DNA of 64,000 nucleotides from Idiomarina aquatica (GCF_004362895.1 NZ_SNXI01000001.1:1-64000); one strand, 5' to 3'; shown: positions 38,004-49,288, numbered from the stretch's first letter. Translations and numbers: made by a program. Notes: a model not told the origin generated them from the sequence alone.

Positions 38004-39008
38004 GTGATAAAAGTAGTCCTCGCCGCACTTGTCACCTGTATTGCTCTCACGGCTCTGCCGGCAGGCGCTCAGGTGGCACCCACTGGCCAACAGGCTGCCA
38101 CACAAGAAACCGCCGCACAAGAAACCGAAAATAGCGACGGCCAGCGCTGGTTTAACTTGATGTCGAAAGCCCTCAACGAGTTAAACTTTGAAGCCTCTTT
38201 TGTTCACGTACAAGGCGACCGGATAGAACCTTATCGCTGGGTTCATGGAATCGATAAACAAGGCCGTCAGTACGAATGGTTAATGCAAATGAACGGCCCG
38301 GGTTTTAGGGCGTTACGTATCGATAACGTGGTTTCACATTTTCATCCTGCGTCGACTAGTTACTCATTGCGCTCGCGTTCCATCTCCACCATGATCCCTA
38401 CAGCTTTCAATCAATCGTTTGAGCAAATATCCGATAACTACCGTGCTGTAGCGGTTGGCGGTGCCCGCATACTGGATCGCAAAGCCCAGCATATTCGCCT
38501 TATTAGCAAAGATAACCAGCGCTATGGTTTTTCACTTTGGCTGGACCGTGACAATGGTATGCCGCTTAAAATGCTGATGGTTAACCATGACGGCGAAGTA
38601 CTGGAGCAATTGCAACTGACCAGTTTGACGTTACGAGACGTAGCCGCCGATACCATTGCAGAATTAAGTCGGGTGGACCGGCCGCCGATGTTAGAAGAAT
38701 TACAATCCCAACAATCACCGCTGCTAAAACAACAGCCGCGTTGGGCGCCCGCCGGATTTAATTTGCTTAAAGCACAACATCACCGCTTAGTTCTGGAAGG
38801 CACTCCGGTTGATCATTATTTATTTTCTGATGGCCTGGCAGAGTATTCTGTCTATATATCAGACCAGACGGTAAGTTCGTCAGGTAAAGCTATTTCAGTA
38901 ACCGGGCCACATACATTGCATAGTCAACCTGCAGGGCAGTTAATGGTCACGGTAGTGGGTCAAATCCCGTTAGCTGTCGCCAAACAGGTCGCATCTAGCG
39001 TACAATAA
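38004..39008 (+). CDS. rseB: Sigma-E factor regulatory protein RseB
   Basis: A periplasmic protein that binds RseA and protects it from DegS, and senses mislocalised lipopolysaccharide or lipoproteins. Of the 334 aa, a signal peptide (1-23, LPAGAQ at the end) precedes a large LolA-like domain (about 45-220, with NELNFEASFVHVQGDRIEPY and RWVHG) and a smaller C-terminal domain. The GTG start follows GAGGGTAAGC. It lies 4 bp before rseC. Confidence 0.94.
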   Translation: MIKVVLAALVTCIALTALPAGAQVAPTGQQAATQETAAQETENSDGQRWFNLMSKALNELNFEASFVHVQGDRIEPYRWVHGIDKQGRQYEWLMQMNGPGFRALRIDNVVSHFHPASTSYSLRSRSISTMIPTAFNQSFEQISDNYRAVAVGGARILDRKAQHIRLISKDNQRYGFSLWLDRDNGMPLKMLMVNHDGEVLEQLQLTSLTLRDVAADTIAELSRVDRPPMLEELQSQQSPLLKQQPRWAPAGFNLLKAQHHRLVLEGTPVDHYLFSDGLAEYSVYISDQTVSSSGKAISVTGPHTLHSQPAGQLMVTVVGQIPLAVAKQVASSVQ

Positions 39009-39012
39009 TGCC

Positions 39013-39444
39013 ATGAAAGAAAGAGCTGAAGTCGTTGCTATAGATGGGCAACGCATTACCCTCTCAACACAATTAAAAACGGCTTGTTCTGGCTGTACGC
39101 ACAACACTACCTGTGGTGCGGGCATCCTGAGCAAGGTGTTTGCCGATCGTAATGCGCGTTTTACCGTCGAAAGTGATTTGCCCGTTAACCTGGGTGATCG
39201 TGTTGAAGTGGTCATGGACGAGAGTGATTTTACCCGATATGCGCTGTTGCTTTACGGATTGCCGATTGTCGGGTTGTTACTGATAGCGGCGTTACTGACT
39301 CACTTCAGTCCGCTTACTGAGGGGATTGTCATTTTGCTGGCCTTTAGTGGTTTTGGTGCCATCTTTGTGGGATTAAAGCATTGGTTTAGGCAACGTGATG
39401 TTAAGGTTCAGCAACTTATCCAAATTAATGTCGCCGCAGCGTAA
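39013..39444 (+). CDS. rseC: SoxR-reducing system / sigma-E regulatory protein RseC
   Basis: An inner-membrane protein linked to the SoxR-reducing complex and to sigma-E control. Of the 143 aa, the N-terminal part carries Cys25, Cys28 and Cys34 (ACSGCTHNTTCGAG), which may bind an Fe-S cluster, followed by two membrane helices (about 75-95 and 100-120). It is the last gene of the sigma-E operon and is separated from lepA by its own promoter. Confidence 0.92.
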   Translation: MKERAEVVAIDGQRITLSTQLKTACSGCTHNTTCGAGILSKVFADRNARFTVESDLPVNLGDRVEVVMDESDFTRYALLLYGLPIVGLLLIAALLTHFSPLTEGIVILLAFSGFGAIFVGLKHWFRQRDVKVQQLIQINVAAA

Positions 39445-39470
39445 AAGGCATGGTTAGCGCGTTAAAACAT

Positions 39471-39498
39471 TTGTGCTTTGCGGCAACATCGGTATGAT
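39471..39498 (+). promoter_or_regulatory. Promoter of lepA-lepB
   Basis: TTGTGC (39471-39476) and TATGAT (39493-39498) are separated by 16 bp, about 65 bp before lepA. The leader contains a short palindrome, GCTTGCTCAGCAAGC, just downstream. Confidence 0.6.
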
Positions 39499-39563
39499 CG
39501 ACGCTATTTATGGCGCTTGCTCAGCAAGCACATGCAGAATCTTAAGTTTTAGAGGTGTCATCA

Positions 39564-41375
39564 ATGCCGCAAAGGGCGTTTAATCAAAAGAATATTCGTA
39601 ACTTTTCTATTATTGCGCATATCGACCACGGTAAGTCGACGCTCTCCGACCGACTCATCCAGCATTGTGGTGGATTGACTGACCGCGAAATGGCTGAACA
39701 GGTTCTTGACTCAATGGATCTTGAGCGTGAACGTGGCATCACCATCAAAGCGCAAAGTGTAACGCTATATTACACGGCAAAAGACGGCGAGACCTACCAA
39801 CTTAACTTTATCGATACGCCCGGGCATGTCGATTTTTCCTATGAAGTATCGCGTTCATTGGCAGGCTGTGAAGGTGCGTTGCTAGTGGTGGACGCTGCAC
39901 AGGGTGTCGAAGCACAAACACTTGCTAATTGTTACACCGCCATTGATATGGACTTAGAAGTTGTTCCGATCCTTAATAAAATCGACTTACCGCAGGCGGA
40001 TGCCATGGGTGTTGCGCAGGAAATCGAAGATATCGTAGGTATTGAAGCGGTTGATGCGGTGCAATGTTCAGCCAAAACCGGTATCGGCATTGAGGAAGTG
40101 TTGGAACGTATCGTTCGGCAGATTCCGCCGCCGCAGGGCGAAGTCGAAAAACCGCTACAGGCACTTATTATTGATTCGTGGTTTGACAATTACCAGGGGG
40201 TTGTATCCTTGGTTCGGGTTAAAAACGGAACCCTGAGAGCAGGCGATAAAATGACCGTTATGTCGACCGGACAAACCCACTTAATAGATAAAGTCGGCTA
40301 TTTTGACCCTAAACCGCACGAGACCGGTATCTTGCACACCGGCGAAGTTGGCTATGTGATTGCCGGCATCAAGGATATTCTTGGTGCGCCGGTGGGCGAT
40401 ACGCTAACCAATAGCAAGAACCCGGCGAAAGAGCCGGTACCAGGGTTTAAAAAAGTAAAACCACAAGTTTATGCAGGCATGTTCCCTATCAGTGCCGATG
40501 ACTATGAGGGTTTCAGAGATGCCTTGGGTAAATTATCACTCAATGATGCCTCGTTATTTTACGAACCAGAAAACTCAGCAGCACTGGGCTTTGGTTTCCG
40601 CTGTGGCTTCCTTGGCATGTTGCACATGGAAATCATCCAGGAACGTCTGGAGCGTGAATATAATATTGACCTAATCACGACGGCGCCTACGGTAGTTTAT
40701 GAAGTAGAAACCACCAAAGGAGAGATGGTAAAAGTTGATAACCCCGTTAACTTACCGGCGGTCAACGATATCGAAACAATTTATGAGCCCGTGGTAGAAG
40801 CGAACATTTTAGTGCCGCAAGAGTTCCTCGGCAACGTGATTACCCTCTGCGTAGACAAGCGGGGCGTACAAACCGCGATGAACTACCACGGTAAACAGGT
40901 GTCAGTTACCTATGAGTTGCCGATGGCAGAAGTGGTCATGGACTTTTTTGACCGTTTAAAATCTACCAGCCGCGGTTATGCATCACTGGATTATCAGTTT
41001 AAGAAATTTCAGGCAGCCGATATGGTTCGCGTTGATATTTTGATTAACGGTGATCGCGTTGATGCGTTGGCGATGATTACCCACCGCGAACATGCTGAAA
41101 GTCGCGGTCGTCTGCTGGTTGATAAGATGAAAGAATTGATTCCGCGGCAAATGTTCGATATCGCGATTCAGGCAACCATTGGTAATCACGTTATCGCGCG
41201 CTCAACGGTTAAACAGTTACGTAAGAACGTAACTGCCAAATGTTACGGCGGTGATGTGAGTCGTAAAAAGAAACTGTTACAGAAACAGAAAGAAGGTAAG
41301 AAACGCATGAAGAATCTGGGCAATGTCGAGGTTCCTCAGGAGGCTTTTCTGGCAGTGTTAAAAGTCGGAAAATAA
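39564..41375 (+). CDS. lepA: Elongation factor 4 (LepA)
   Basis: A translational GTPase that back-translocates or rescues stalled ribosomes and aids 30S biogenesis. ATG 39564 ([14 protein letters not shown]) is preferred over GTG 39555 because GAGGTG lies ~7 nt upstream. The 603 aa compare with 599. G1 is [16 protein letters not shown]3 is [16 protein letters not shown] and G4 is NKIDLP. The LepA-specific C-terminal domain ends [20 protein letters not shown]. lepB follows 50 bp later. Confidence 0.98.
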   Translation: MPQRAFNQKNIRNFSIIAHIDHGKSTLSDRLIQHCGGLTDREMAEQVLDSMDLERERGITIKAQSVTLYYTAKDGETYQLNFIDTPGHVDFSYEVSRSLAGCEGALLVVDAAQGVEAQTLANCYTAIDMDLEVVPILNKIDLPQADAMGVAQEIEDIVGIEAVDAVQCSAKTGIGIEEVLERIVRQIPPPQGEVEKPLQALIIDSWFDNYQGVVSLVRVKNGTLRAGDKMTVMSTGQTHLIDKVGYFDPKPHETGILHTGEVGYVIAGIKDILGAPVGDTLTNSKNPAKEPVPGFKKVKPQVYAGMFPISADDYEGFRDALGKLSLNDASLFYEPENSAALGFGFRCGFLGMLHMEIIQERLEREYNIDLITTAPTVVYEVETTKGEMVKVDNPVNLPAVNDIETIYEPVVEANILVPQEFLGNVITLCVDKRGVQTAMNYHGKQVSVTYELPMAEVVMDFFDRLKSTSRGYASLDYQFKKFQAADMVRVDILINGDRVDALAMITHREHAESRGRLLVDKMKELIPRQMFDIAIQATIGNHVIARSTVKQLRKNVTAKCYGGDVSRKKKLLQKQKEGKKRMKNLGNVEVPQEAFLAVLKVGK

Positions 41376-41425
41376 CGGCCGTCACGATAAAACGGATAAA
41401 TAAGAGATAACAACAGGGTTGGGCA

Positions 41426-42283
41426 ATGGCCAATTATTTTTCGATTTTATTAACGCTGGTTACGTTAATAGCCGGGCTTTTGTGGCTATTTGATGCATTG
41501 GTGCTAAAGCCAAAGCGCAAACAGGGTGAAGCACAAAATACCATTACTGAATTTGGGCAGTCGGTATTTCCGGTACTGGCAGCGGTGTTGGTTTTACGAT
41601 CTTTTTTGTACGAACCTTTCCAAATACCTTCAGGCTCGATGATGCCGACCTTGCTAAAAGGCGACTTCATTCTGGTAGAAAAGTTTGCCTACGGAGTCAA
41701 AGATCCGGTATTTCGCAAGCAAATTATCGAAACCGGCAAACCCGAACGTGGCGATATTGCGGTGTTTAAATATCCGCTGGAGCCGAACGTCGACTATATT
41801 AAACGTATAGTGGGGCTACCGGGTGATCGCATTGTTTACCGCGATAAACAACTTTTTATCCAACCACAATGCGGTAATGCCAGTGAATGTCCGCCGTTGG
41901 ATGTTAAGCGTAACGCGGTAGACGCCGAACAAACCTATTTTTCTGGTGGCGGCTCGTTAAATGTCTATCAGGAAACCCTGGGTGATATTAAGCACAGGAT
42001 TTTACTGGACCCCCGTGTGCGCTCACGAGTGCCGCTATTTTACGAGCAGCCGGGTACTGACTCCGGCGAATTTATTGTTCCCGAAGGGCACTATTTCGCC
42101 ATGGGCGACAACCGCGATAACTCGCAGGACAGTCGTTACTGGGGATTCGTACCAGAAGAGTATTTGGTCGGTCGTGCGTTTTTTGTGTGGATGAGTTTTG
42201 AAATGGATCGCAGCCCGGATAGCGTGCTGCCACAATGGGTACCGACCGGAGTGCGTTTTGAACGATTGGGGAGTATAGAGTGA
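41426..42283 (+). CDS. lepB: Signal peptidase I
   Basis: An inner-membrane protease that removes signal peptides from exported proteins. The 285 aa compare with 324 in E. coli. Two N-terminal membrane helices (about 5-24 and 46-62) precede the Ser/Lys dyad: Ser71 in [14 protein letters not shown] and Lys126 in [11 protein letters not shown]. Box E is [18 protein letters not shown]. The stop codon overlaps the GTG start of rnc by 4 bp, giving tight translational coupling. Confidence 0.97.
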   Translation: MANYFSILLTLVTLIAGLLWLFDALVLKPKRKQGEAQNTITEFGQSVFPVLAAVLVLRSFLYEPFQIPSGSMMPTLLKGDFILVEKFAYGVKDPVFRKQIIETGKPERGDIAVFKYPLEPNVDYIKRIVGLPGDRIVYRDKQLFIQPQCGNASECPPLDVKRNAVDAEQTYFSGGGSLNVYQETLGDIKHRILLDPRVRSRVPLFYEQPGTDSGEFIVPEGHYFAMGDNRDNSQDSRYWGFVPEEYLVGRAFFVWMSFEMDRSPDSVLPQWVPTGVRFERLGSIE

Positions 42284-42969
42284 GTTTACCAAAACCACCG
42301 CTCGAACAACTCGAAAATGTTATAGGTTATCAGTTTGAACAGCGAGAGCTGTTAAAGCAGGCGCTGACCCACCGCAGCGCCCACGCCAACCACAACGAAA
42401 GGCTTGAGTTTTTAGGCGACTCAATACTCGGTGTAGTGATTGCCGAAGCCTTATTCCAACGTTTCCCAAACGTTGCGGAAGGGGATTTAAGCCGAATGCG
42501 CGCCGCCATCGTTTGTGGCCGCTCGTTGGCAAAACTGGGTCGTAAGAAAGAGGTTGGCGATTACCTTTGGCTTGGCCAGGGTGAATTAAAAAGCGGTGGC
42601 TATCGACGTGAGTCGATTTTAGCCGATGCGATGGAAGCTATTATTGGCGCGGTTTACCTTGATAGCGACATGGCTACTGTAAAAACAATGGTATTACAGT
42701 GGTTTACCGAACAATTAGAAACCATCAAGCCCGGCGCTAATCAGAAAGACCCTAAGACACGTCTGCAGGAGTGGCTTCAGGCGCGGCAACGTCCGTTACC
42801 TGAATATGATGTGGTTGCAACGCAAGGCCAGGCGCATAACCAACAGTTTACGGTGACTTGCCTGGTTGAGGGGCTTGATAAGCCCTTAAAAGGTAGTGGA
42901 ACCAGTCGCCGCAAGGCCGAACAGGCGGCAGCGACTGCCGCACTAGAGAAATTACAGGAGTCATCATGA
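42280..42969 (+). CDS. rnc: Ribonuclease III
   Basis: Cuts double-stranded RNA in rRNA precursors and regulatory duplexes. The 229 aa compare with 226. The catalytic signature [19 protein letters not shown] begins at about residue 40, with the distal acidic residues in [16 protein letters not shown], and a C-terminal dsRNA-binding domain (about 155-225, ending [17 protein letters not shown]). The GTG start overlaps lepB, and its stop overlaps the era ATG by 4 bp. Confidence 0.98.
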   Translation: MSLPKPPLEQLENVIGYQFEQRELLKQALTHRSAHANHNERLEFLGDSILGVVIAEALFQRFPNVAEGDLSRMRAAIVCGRSLAKLGRKKEVGDYLWLGQGELKSGGYRRESILADAMEAIIGAVYLDSDMATVKTMVLQWFTEQLETIKPGANQKDPKTRLQEWLQARQRPLPEYDVVATQGQAHNQQFTVTCLVEGLDKPLKGSGTSRRKAEQAAATAALEKLQESS

Positions 42970-43913
42970 ATCTTGACGATATGATCAAACAGTCACTGGG
43001 CGATGATGGCTTAATTGACGAGAATAAACACAGTGGCTTTGTCGCTATAGTCGGTCGACCTAACGTGGGTAAATCGACCTTACTGAATTATTTGTTAGGA
43101 CAAAAAATCAGTATTACATCTAACAAGCCACAGACCACGCGCCACAAAATCTTAGGTGTTGATACCGACGGTGATTGCCAGGCCGTTTATGTCGATACAC
43201 CGGGTATGCACGTAGAAGAAAAACGTGCGATTAATAAAGTGATGAACCAGACTGCTGCGGCTGCCATTAACGACGTCGATCTGATTTTGATGGTAGTAGA
43301 AAATACCAAATGGACTGACGACGACAAAATGGTGCTGGAAAAGCTGGCCAGAACTGAGCGCCCGGTGGTGCTGTTAGTCAATAAAGTTGATGAAGTTAAA
43401 GACAAATCGAAGTTATTGCCTCATTTACAGTGGCTAAGTGATCAGCGCGAATTCAAAGATATCTTACCGATTTCCGCAAAAAATGGTGACAATATCGACG
43501 CGTTACGCAAGGTGGTTAAAGCACACTTGCAACCGGGCTTTCATTTTTATCCCCAGGACTATGTCACCGACAGGTCTGTACGGTTTATGACCGCCGAGAT
43601 TATTCGCGAAAAATTGATGCGTTTTACCGGCGAGGAATTACCTTACGAGACGACCGTAGAAATTGAACAGTTTGGTAAGTCAGAGCGTGGTACAACGCAC
43701 ATTCATGCGTTGATTTTAGTTGAGCGTCCAGCGCAAAAGCGCATGGTAATTGGCGAAGGCGGCAGTAAATTAAAAACCATTGGCACCGAAGCCCGACGAG
43801 ACCTGGAAAAACTCCTAAGCAGTAAGGTTAACCTCAAACTGTGGGTGAAAGTTAAATCGGGTTGGTCTGATGACGAGCGAGCGCTGAAAAGTCTGGGTTA
43901 CCGCGAGGATTAA
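42966..43913 (+). CDS. era: GTPase Era
   Basis: Binds the 3' end of 16S rRNA during 30S maturation and couples it to the cell cycle. Of the 315 aa, the N-terminus is about 14 aa longer than E. coli's. G1 is [12 protein letters not shown] (30-41), switch region KPQTTRH, G3 DTPGM and G4 NKVDE. The C-terminal KH domain contains [20 protein letters not shown]. It is in the rnc-era-recO unit; recO starts 2 bp later. Confidence 0.98.
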   Translation: MNLDDMIKQSLGDDGLIDENKHSGFVAIVGRPNVGKSTLLNYLLGQKISITSNKPQTTRHKILGVDTDGDCQAVYVDTPGMHVEEKRAINKVMNQTAAAAINDVDLILMVVENTKWTDDDKMVLEKLARTERPVVLLVNKVDEVKDKSKLLPHLQWLSDQREFKDILPISAKNGDNIDALRKVVKAHLQPGFHFYPQDYVTDRSVRFMTAEIIREKLMRFTGEELPYETTVEIEQFGKSERGTTHIHALILVERPAQKRMVIGEGGSKLKTIGTEARRDLEKLLSSKVNLKLWVKVKSGWSDDERALKSLGYRED

Positions 43914-43915
43914 CG

Positions 43916-44626
43916 GTGCCACAAGCGGCCTATGTTTTGCACCGTCGCGACTATCAGGAGTCCAGTTTACTGGTTGATTTATTAACCGTAAATGAAGGGC
44001 GCGTAAGAGTGATAGCCAAGGGCGCTAAACGTAATAAAAATCCCTGGCGAGCGGTATTACAAGCGTTTAATCCTTTGCAGGTAGAATATAGCGGTCGCCA
44101 TGACTTAAAAACACTCACGCTGGCGGAGTCACCTGGCACGCCGCTTAGCCTCAGCAGCCACTATTTGTATAGTGGCTTTTACTTGAATGAGCTGCTGCAA
44201 CGCCTGTTGCCGCAGTACGCTGAAGTCTCAGAGTTATTTCTTGCCTATGAGTCAGCGCTAAGCGCACTGGCAAAAAAGCAGGATATAGAAACGGTTTTAC
44301 GTTGGTTTGAGTGGCAATTACTACAACAATTGGGACATGCATTTGATTGGCGAAGCGAAGCTGAAACTGGCATAACGCTGGATCAGCAGGCGCACTGTTA
44401 TTTTGATCCCGAGCGTGGCTTTTTGCACGAGAACCCTATGCCCGATGCGACCCCACTGGATACGCAGTTGGTGATGTCGTTAGAGCAACTTAGCCAGCAA
44501 CCGCTGGTGTCGGATCAGGTGTTAGATCCGGCACAACGCAAATTATGTAAATTAATTATGCGCGAAGCATTGGCAATTCATTTAGGCACTAAGCCCTTGC
44601 GCTCGCGAGAACTTTTTAAACGCTAA
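43916..44626 (+). CDS. recO: DNA repair protein RecO
   Basis: Helps load RecA on SSB-coated single strands in the RecFOR pathway. The 236 aa match the usual 242. An N-terminal OB fold ([20 protein letters not shown] and [13 protein letters not shown], about 5-45) is followed by the helical RecO domain ([15 protein letters not shown]). It uses a GTG start 2 bp after era. Many RecO proteins carry zinc cysteines; these are not obvious here, as in other Gammaproteobacteria. Confidence 0.94.
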   Translation: MPQAAYVLHRRDYQESSLLVDLLTVNEGRVRVIAKGAKRNKNPWRAVLQAFNPLQVEYSGRHDLKTLTLAESPGTPLSLSSHYLYSGFYLNELLQRLLPQYAEVSELFLAYESALSALAKKQDIETVLRWFEWQLLQQLGHAFDWRSEAETGITLDQQAHCYFDPERGFLHENPMPDATPLDTQLVMSLEQLSQQPLVSDQVLDPAQRKLCKLIMREALAIHLGTKPLRSRELFKR

Positions 44627-44648
44627 CGCGCTAACAAAGGAGCAGGTA

Positions 44649-45377
44649 ATGAGTAACTTACGCTTAGGCGTGAATATTGACCATATTGCGACATTGCGAA
44701 ATGCCCGCGGCGTGCGTTACCCCGATCCGGTACATGCAGCGGCGATCGCCGAACAGGCTGGCGCGGATGGCATCACTATCCACCTACGGGAAGATCGTCG
44801 GCACATTATGGACCGCGATGTCCGTATGTTGAAACAAACGCTTAACGTACCGATGAACCTGGAAATGGCAGTGACTGACGAGATGTTAGCTATTGCTGAG
44901 GAGATTAAACCGCGCTATTGCTGTCTGGTGCCGGAAAAGCGTGAAGAACTTACGACGGAAGGCGGGTTAGATGTTGCTGGACAGCTGAACACGGTGACGG
45001 CTGCGGTTGAACGGTTAGCTGCGGCGGGTATCACGGTATCGCTGTTTATTGATGCAAACGAACAACAAATTGATGCGGCAAAGGCTAGCGGCGCACCGCT
45101 GATTGAGCTTCACACCGGACAGTACGCTGAAGCTGAAACACTTGTGGAGCAAGCTACAGAACTACGTAAAATAGCCGAAGGCGCTCGTTATGCCGCAGGT
45201 TTAGGGCTACAGGTTAATGCCGGCCATGGCTTGCACTACCATAACACCCTTGAAATTGCGCAAATCGCAGAGATTGAAGAGCTAAACATTGGTCATGCAA
45301 TTATAGCCCGTGCGGTGCTAGTCGGGTTGGAAACCGCAGTCCGTGATATGAAAAATATTTTAAACAAGGCGCGTTAA
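44649..45377 (+). CDS. pdxJ: Pyridoxine 5'-phosphate synthase
   Basis: Condenses DXP with 3-amino-1-phosphonoacetone to pyridoxine phosphate. The 242 aa are typical of this TIM-barrel enzyme. The N-terminal signature [16 protein letters not shown], then [15 protein letters not shown] and [10 protein letters not shown], carry the active-site residues. DXP is also the substrate of Dxr encoded at 10469. The stop codon shares its last base with the start of acpS, the standard pdxJ-acpS pair. Confidence 0.97.
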   Translation: MSNLRLGVNIDHIATLRNARGVRYPDPVHAAAIAEQAGADGITIHLREDRRHIMDRDVRMLKQTLNVPMNLEMAVTDEMLAIAEEIKPRYCCLVPEKREELTTEGGLDVAGQLNTVTAAVERLAAAGITVSLFIDANEQQIDAAKASGAPLIELHTGQYAEAETLVEQATELRKIAEGARYAAGLGLQVNAGHGLHYHNTLEIAQIAEIEELNIGHAIIARAVLVGLETAVRDMKNILNKAR

Positions 45378-45754
45378 TGGCAATTTTTGGCATCGGTACG
45401 GATATCGTTGAAGTGGCAAGGATCCAAAACTCATTGAGTCGTGGGCAACAGTTGGCAAAACGTGTTTTAACACCGCTTGAACTGGATGAAATGCAAGGTG
45501 ATGCCAGTCCGGATCACTTTCTGGCAAAACGCTTCGCAGCAAAAGAAGCGTGCGCGAAAGCTTTTGGCAAAGGCATCGCTGAAGGGCTGTCGTTTCAGGA
45601 TATGCAAGTAACACACGACGAATGGGGCAAACCCGAGTGGATTTTTAGTGGTACTGCCGCGCAGTGGTTTGATGAGCTCAACTTAACTGCGGCATTTCTG
45701 AGCATCAGTGATGAAACGCGATATGCAGTCGCGACGGTTGTGCTCGAGCGTTAG
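45377..45754 (+). CDS. acpS: Holo-[acyl-carrier-protein] synthase
   Basis: Transfers 4'-phosphopantetheine from CoA to apo-ACP. The 125 aa are the family length. Conserved motifs are IGTDIVEVARIQ with the metal-binding Asp near residue 8, and FLAKRFAAKEACAKAFGKGI with the metal-binding Glu. It is translationally coupled to pdxJ by a 1-bp overlap and ends 8 bp before rlmD. Confidence 0.96.
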   Translation: MAIFGIGTDIVEVARIQNSLSRGQQLAKRVLTPLELDEMQGDASPDHFLAKRFAAKEACAKAFGKGIAEGLSFQDMQVTHDEWGKPEWIFSGTAAQWFDELNLTAAFLSISDETRYAVATVVLER

Positions 45755-45762
45755 GTTAACCA

Positions 45763-47097
45763 ATGGTTCAATTTTTTAAAGCCAGTAAAAAAAACGATAA
45801 ACAACCTCGTAAAGGTATTGTTGCTGCGCTCGACCACCAATTACAGGGCGTCGTTAGAGAGCACAATGGCGGCACCCGTTTTGTTGCAGGGGCATTGCCC
45901 GGCGAACAGATTACCTATAAGCCGCTGAGTAAGTTCAGCGCTGAATTATTATCGGTAAAATCGGTCTCGACTGAGCGTATCGAGCCGCCATGCCCTTATT
46001 ATCAAGCGTGTGGCGGATGCGACGTACAACACCTGAATGAGTCAAACCAGCAGACTTATAAACAAGCCGCGGTGGCCGGATTATTGCAGAAATTCGCCCA
46101 AACCGAACAGTTATCATGGCAGCCGACCTTAATGGCCGACGCATGGGGCTACCGACGCAAAGCGCGCCTGGCGACCTTTTGGGATGGCAAGCGGCAGCAT
46201 CTGAGGCTTGGTTTTAGAGCGGCGAAGAGTAAACAAATAACCGAAATTGCGAACTGTCCGGTGTTGCGACCCTCGTTATCGGCATTAATTGAGCCGCTAC
46301 GACAGCTTATATTCAATACAGGACTTGGGCGAACTCTGGGGCATGTTGAGTTAATTCAGGCCAATGTTGTGCACGTGGTTTTGCGGGTGCTCAAGCCTTT
46401 ATCGGCGCAACAAAAGCAAGAACTGACAGCTTTCGCCGAACAACACTCGCTGGCGTTCTGGTTGCAGGACGATAACTCGGTAGCATCGGTTACGACAGCA
46501 AAGGAATGTAATGACGCTTTCTGTTATGACCAAAGCATTGATGGTGACCGATTATATTTCACCCCGGGTGACTTTATTCAGGTAAATGCCGACGTTAACG
46601 AACAAATGGTGCGGCAGGCACTAGCGTGGCTTGCGCCGGAGTCTGATGCGGTGGTGCTGGATTTGTTTGCCGGCGTGGGGAATTTTTCATTGCCACTGGC
46701 ACGGCGCGTAAAACAGGTTATTGCCATCGAGGGGGTTGCGGGCATGAGCCAACAACTGGCCGCTAATGCCCAAGCAGCAGGTTGTGATAACCTGATTGCC
46801 GAAACCCAAGACTTGAGTCAGATTGGTGCTAAAAAGCTGGCTTCCTATAACGCGACTCACTGGCTGTTAGATCCGGCCCGTGCCGGTGCTGATAAAATTG
46901 TCGAGCAGTTAGGCCAATTGCCTGAGCAGCGCAAGCCCAAGCGCATTGTCTATGTGTCTTGTGCGCCGGATACGCTGGCCCGAGACAGTAAGTGTATTTT
47001 AGCTGCCGGCTACCGGCTTAAACAGCTCGGTTTAGTTGACATGTTCCCGCAAACCCATCACATTGAAACCATGGTGTGTTTCGAAAGAGTGGCGTAG
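45763..47097 (+). CDS. rlmD: 23S rRNA (uracil(1939)-C(5))-methyltransferase RlmD
   Basis: A SAM-dependent methyltransferase acting on U1939 of 23S rRNA. The 444 aa compare with 433. An N-terminal TRAM domain is followed by the 4Fe-4S cysteines Cys77, Cys83 and Cys86 (CPYYQACGGC) and a fourth in NCPVLRPS. The SAM site is LDLFAGVGNFSLPLARR and the catalytic nucleophile Cys is in VYVSCAPDTLARD. It lies 3 bp before relA, matching the rlmD-relA-mazG order of enterobacteria. Confidence 0.95.
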   Translation: MVQFFKASKKNDKQPRKGIVAALDHQLQGVVREHNGGTRFVAGALPGEQITYKPLSKFSAELLSVKSVSTERIEPPCPYYQACGGCDVQHLNESNQQTYKQAAVAGLLQKFAQTEQLSWQPTLMADAWGYRRKARLATFWDGKRQHLRLGFRAAKSKQITEIANCPVLRPSLSALIEPLRQLIFNTGLGRTLGHVELIQANVVHVVLRVLKPLSAQQKQELTAFAEQHSLAFWLQDDNSVASVTTAKECNDAFCYDQSIDGDRLYFTPGDFIQVNADVNEQMVRQALAWLAPESDAVVLDLFAGVGNFSLPLARRVKQVIAIEGVAGMSQQLAANAQAAGCDNLIAETQDLSQIGAKKLASYNATHWLLDPARAGADKIVEQLGQLPEQRKPKRIVYVSCAPDTLARDSKCILAAGYRLKQLGLVDMFPQTHHIETMVCFERVA

Positions 47098-47100
47098 ACA

Positions 47101-49278
47101 ATGGTCCATGTACGCAGTACCCACGTGGATGACCCCAATTACAATGATGACCAACAACATTGGTTGCACGATGTTGCCCAGCCCGAGGTAGTGAAGCAGC
47201 ACGCAGCCGAGCTTGCTAAAGCTCACCCAAAGCATGCCCAGGCACTGCTCAAGGGCAAGGAAATGGTCGAAATTCTGGCGCCGCTCAACCTTGACACCGA
47301 ATCACTGGTCGCCTCGCTATATGCACCGCTAATCGAAGCCGGTGCGATTAATCTAGATAAATTGCCGGACGACACATCTAAAACGCTGCGCGTGTTATTG
47401 CAGAACGTTCACCAGATGCAAAGTATTTCTGATTTACAGCACTTTCAGCATGGTCAACCGGATGGTAACCAGATCGATAACGTGCGACGCATGTTGTTAT
47501 CCATGGTGGAAGACGTCCGCGCTGTACTCATCAAGTTAGCTGAGCGTATCTGTTACCTACGTGAGGTTAAAAATGCCGACGAAGAAACACGGGTGTTGGC
47601 AGCTAAAGAGTGCGCTGAAATCTATGCGCCGCTGGCAAACCGCTTAGGCATTGGGCAGTTAAAGTGGGAGCTGGAAGATATCTCGTTCCGCTACCTGCAT
47701 CCACAAACCTATAAAGCGTTAGCAAAACAGTTAGATGAACGCCGCCTGGATCGTGAAAATTACATCAGCGCCTTTGTCGAAGAATTACAGCAACTGTTAC
47801 GCGAACAAGATATCGATGCAGAGGTTTATGGCAGGCCAAAACATATTTACTCGATTTGGCGCAAAATGCAGAAAAAGCATCTGCAGTTTGATCAATTATT
47901 TGATATCCGCGCGGTGCGCATCCTGACCGATTCGTTAAAAGATTGCTATGGTGCATTAGGCGTCGTACACACGCGGTGGCGGCATTTAGCGTCTGAGTTT
48001 GACGACTACGTTGCTACCCCTAAACCGAACGGTTATCAGTCGATACATACCGTGGTGGTGGGGCCGGACAATAAAAACGTCGAGATTCAAATTCGCAGTC
48101 ACGATATGCATGATGACGCGGAACTGGGCGTTGCTGCGCACTGGATGTATAAAGAAGGTGCCAGTGCCGGTAAACGTCATGGTTTTGAAGAAAAAATTTC
48201 CTGGTTGCGGAAGCTACTGGCCTGGCACGAAGACATGGCGGGCAGCGACTCGTTGGTTGATGAAATTCGCTCGCAAGTTTTTGAAGATCGGGTTTACGTA
48301 TTTACCCCCAAGGGCGAGGTGGTCGACTTGCCGGCGGGCTCAACGCCACTGGACTTTGCTTATTACATTCATAGCCAGGTTGGTCACCGTTGCGTGGGCG
48401 CAAAAGTGGATGGACGGATTGTGCCGTTTACCTATCAGTTGCAAAACGGTAACCGCGTTGAAATCCTTACCCAGAAAACCGCCAAACCGCGCCGCGATTG
48501 GCTTAACCCGCAAATGGGCTATCTGCACTCGGCACGGGCACGGGCTAAGGTACACACTTACTTTAAAAAGCAGGACCGCGACAAGAATATAATCGCGGGT
48601 CGTGAACTGCTGGAAAACGAATTACATAAACACAACCTGCCACTAAGCAAAGCGAGCGATGCGCTGGAGCGTTTTAACGTGAGTTCGCTGGATGATCTGT
48701 TAGCAGCAATCGGTGCCGGCGATGTGCGTTTGCATCAGGTGGTTAACTTTTTAAAACCGCAAACCAGTGATGCCGAAAAAGTCGAACAGCTTAAGAAGCG
48801 GGCAAAGGTCAATAAACGTAAAGTCGGTGGTACCTCAGAAGTAGTGGTTGAGGGTATCGGTAACCTGATGATGCAGTTTGCTAAATGCTGCGAACCACTG
48901 CCGGGTGAGCCCATTATGGGCTTTATCACTCAGGGGCGGGGCGTCTCTGTACACCGCCGCGACTGTGAACAGCTTGCGAACTTGTTGCATCAACATCCGC
49001 AGCGCGCTATTGAGGTTAACTGGTCACGGGAAACCAAGCAGGATTACCGTGCCGGTATTCGTATTTCTGCATTGGATCGTAACAGCTTATTGCATGACAT
49101 CACCAGCGTATTATCAAACGAAAAAGCCGCTGTTTTACAAATGGATAGTGACGCGGATGGTACCTCACAAACCGCGACTATCGTGCTGCAGGTGGCGGTA
49201 AAGGATAGTGAAAGTCTGCAGCGTATTAGTCAGCGCTTGCGACAAATTAATGGTGTTGAACAAGTACAACGGGTGTAA
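47101..49278 (+). CDS. relA: GTP pyrophosphokinase RelA
   Basis: Makes (p)ppGpp on ribosomes carrying uncharged tRNA. The 725 aa compare with 744. The N-terminal HD-like domain lacks a clear HD catalytic pair, as expected for a synthetase-only RelA. The synthetase core has VYGRPKHIYSIWRKMQKK, FDIRAVRILT and YVATPKPNGYQSIHTVVVGP. It continues with TGS (VYVFTPKGEVVDLPAGSTPL), zinc-finger (AKCCEPLPGEPIMGF) and a C-terminal ACT domain. It is 3 bp after rlmD and 10 bp before mazG. Confidence 0.97.
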   Translation: MVHVRSTHVDDPNYNDDQQHWLHDVAQPEVVKQHAAELAKAHPKHAQALLKGKEMVEILAPLNLDTESLVASLYAPLIEAGAINLDKLPDDTSKTLRVLLQNVHQMQSISDLQHFQHGQPDGNQIDNVRRMLLSMVEDVRAVLIKLAERICYLREVKNADEETRVLAAKECAEIYAPLANRLGIGQLKWELEDISFRYLHPQTYKALAKQLDERRLDRENYISAFVEELQQLLREQDIDAEVYGRPKHIYSIWRKMQKKHLQFDQLFDIRAVRILTDSLKDCYGALGVVHTRWRHLASEFDDYVATPKPNGYQSIHTVVVGPDNKNVEIQIRSHDMHDDAELGVAAHWMYKEGASAGKRHGFEEKISWLRKLLAWHEDMAGSDSLVDEIRSQVFEDRVYVFTPKGEVVDLPAGSTPLDFAYYIHSQVGHRCVGAKVDGRIVPFTYQLQNGNRVEILTQKTAKPRRDWLNPQMGYLHSARARAKVHTYFKKQDRDKNIIAGRELLENELHKHNLPLSKASDALERFNVSSLDDLLAAIGAGDVRLHQVVNFLKPQTSDAEKVEQLKKRAKVNKRKVGGTSEVVVEGIGNLMMQFAKCCEPLPGEPIMGFITQGRGVSVHRRDCEQLANLLHQHPQRAIEVNWSRETKQDYRAGIRISALDRNSLLHDITSVLSNEKAAVLQMDSDADGTSQTATIVLQVAVKDSESLQRISQRLRQINGVEQVQRV

Positions 49279-49288
49279 GGTTTTATAA

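Noticed and set aside
47101-49278. Assignment as SpoT rather than RelA
   Set aside because: The N-terminal domain lacks a clear HD hydrolase pair and the gene sits in rlmD-relA-mazG, so RelA is better supported.
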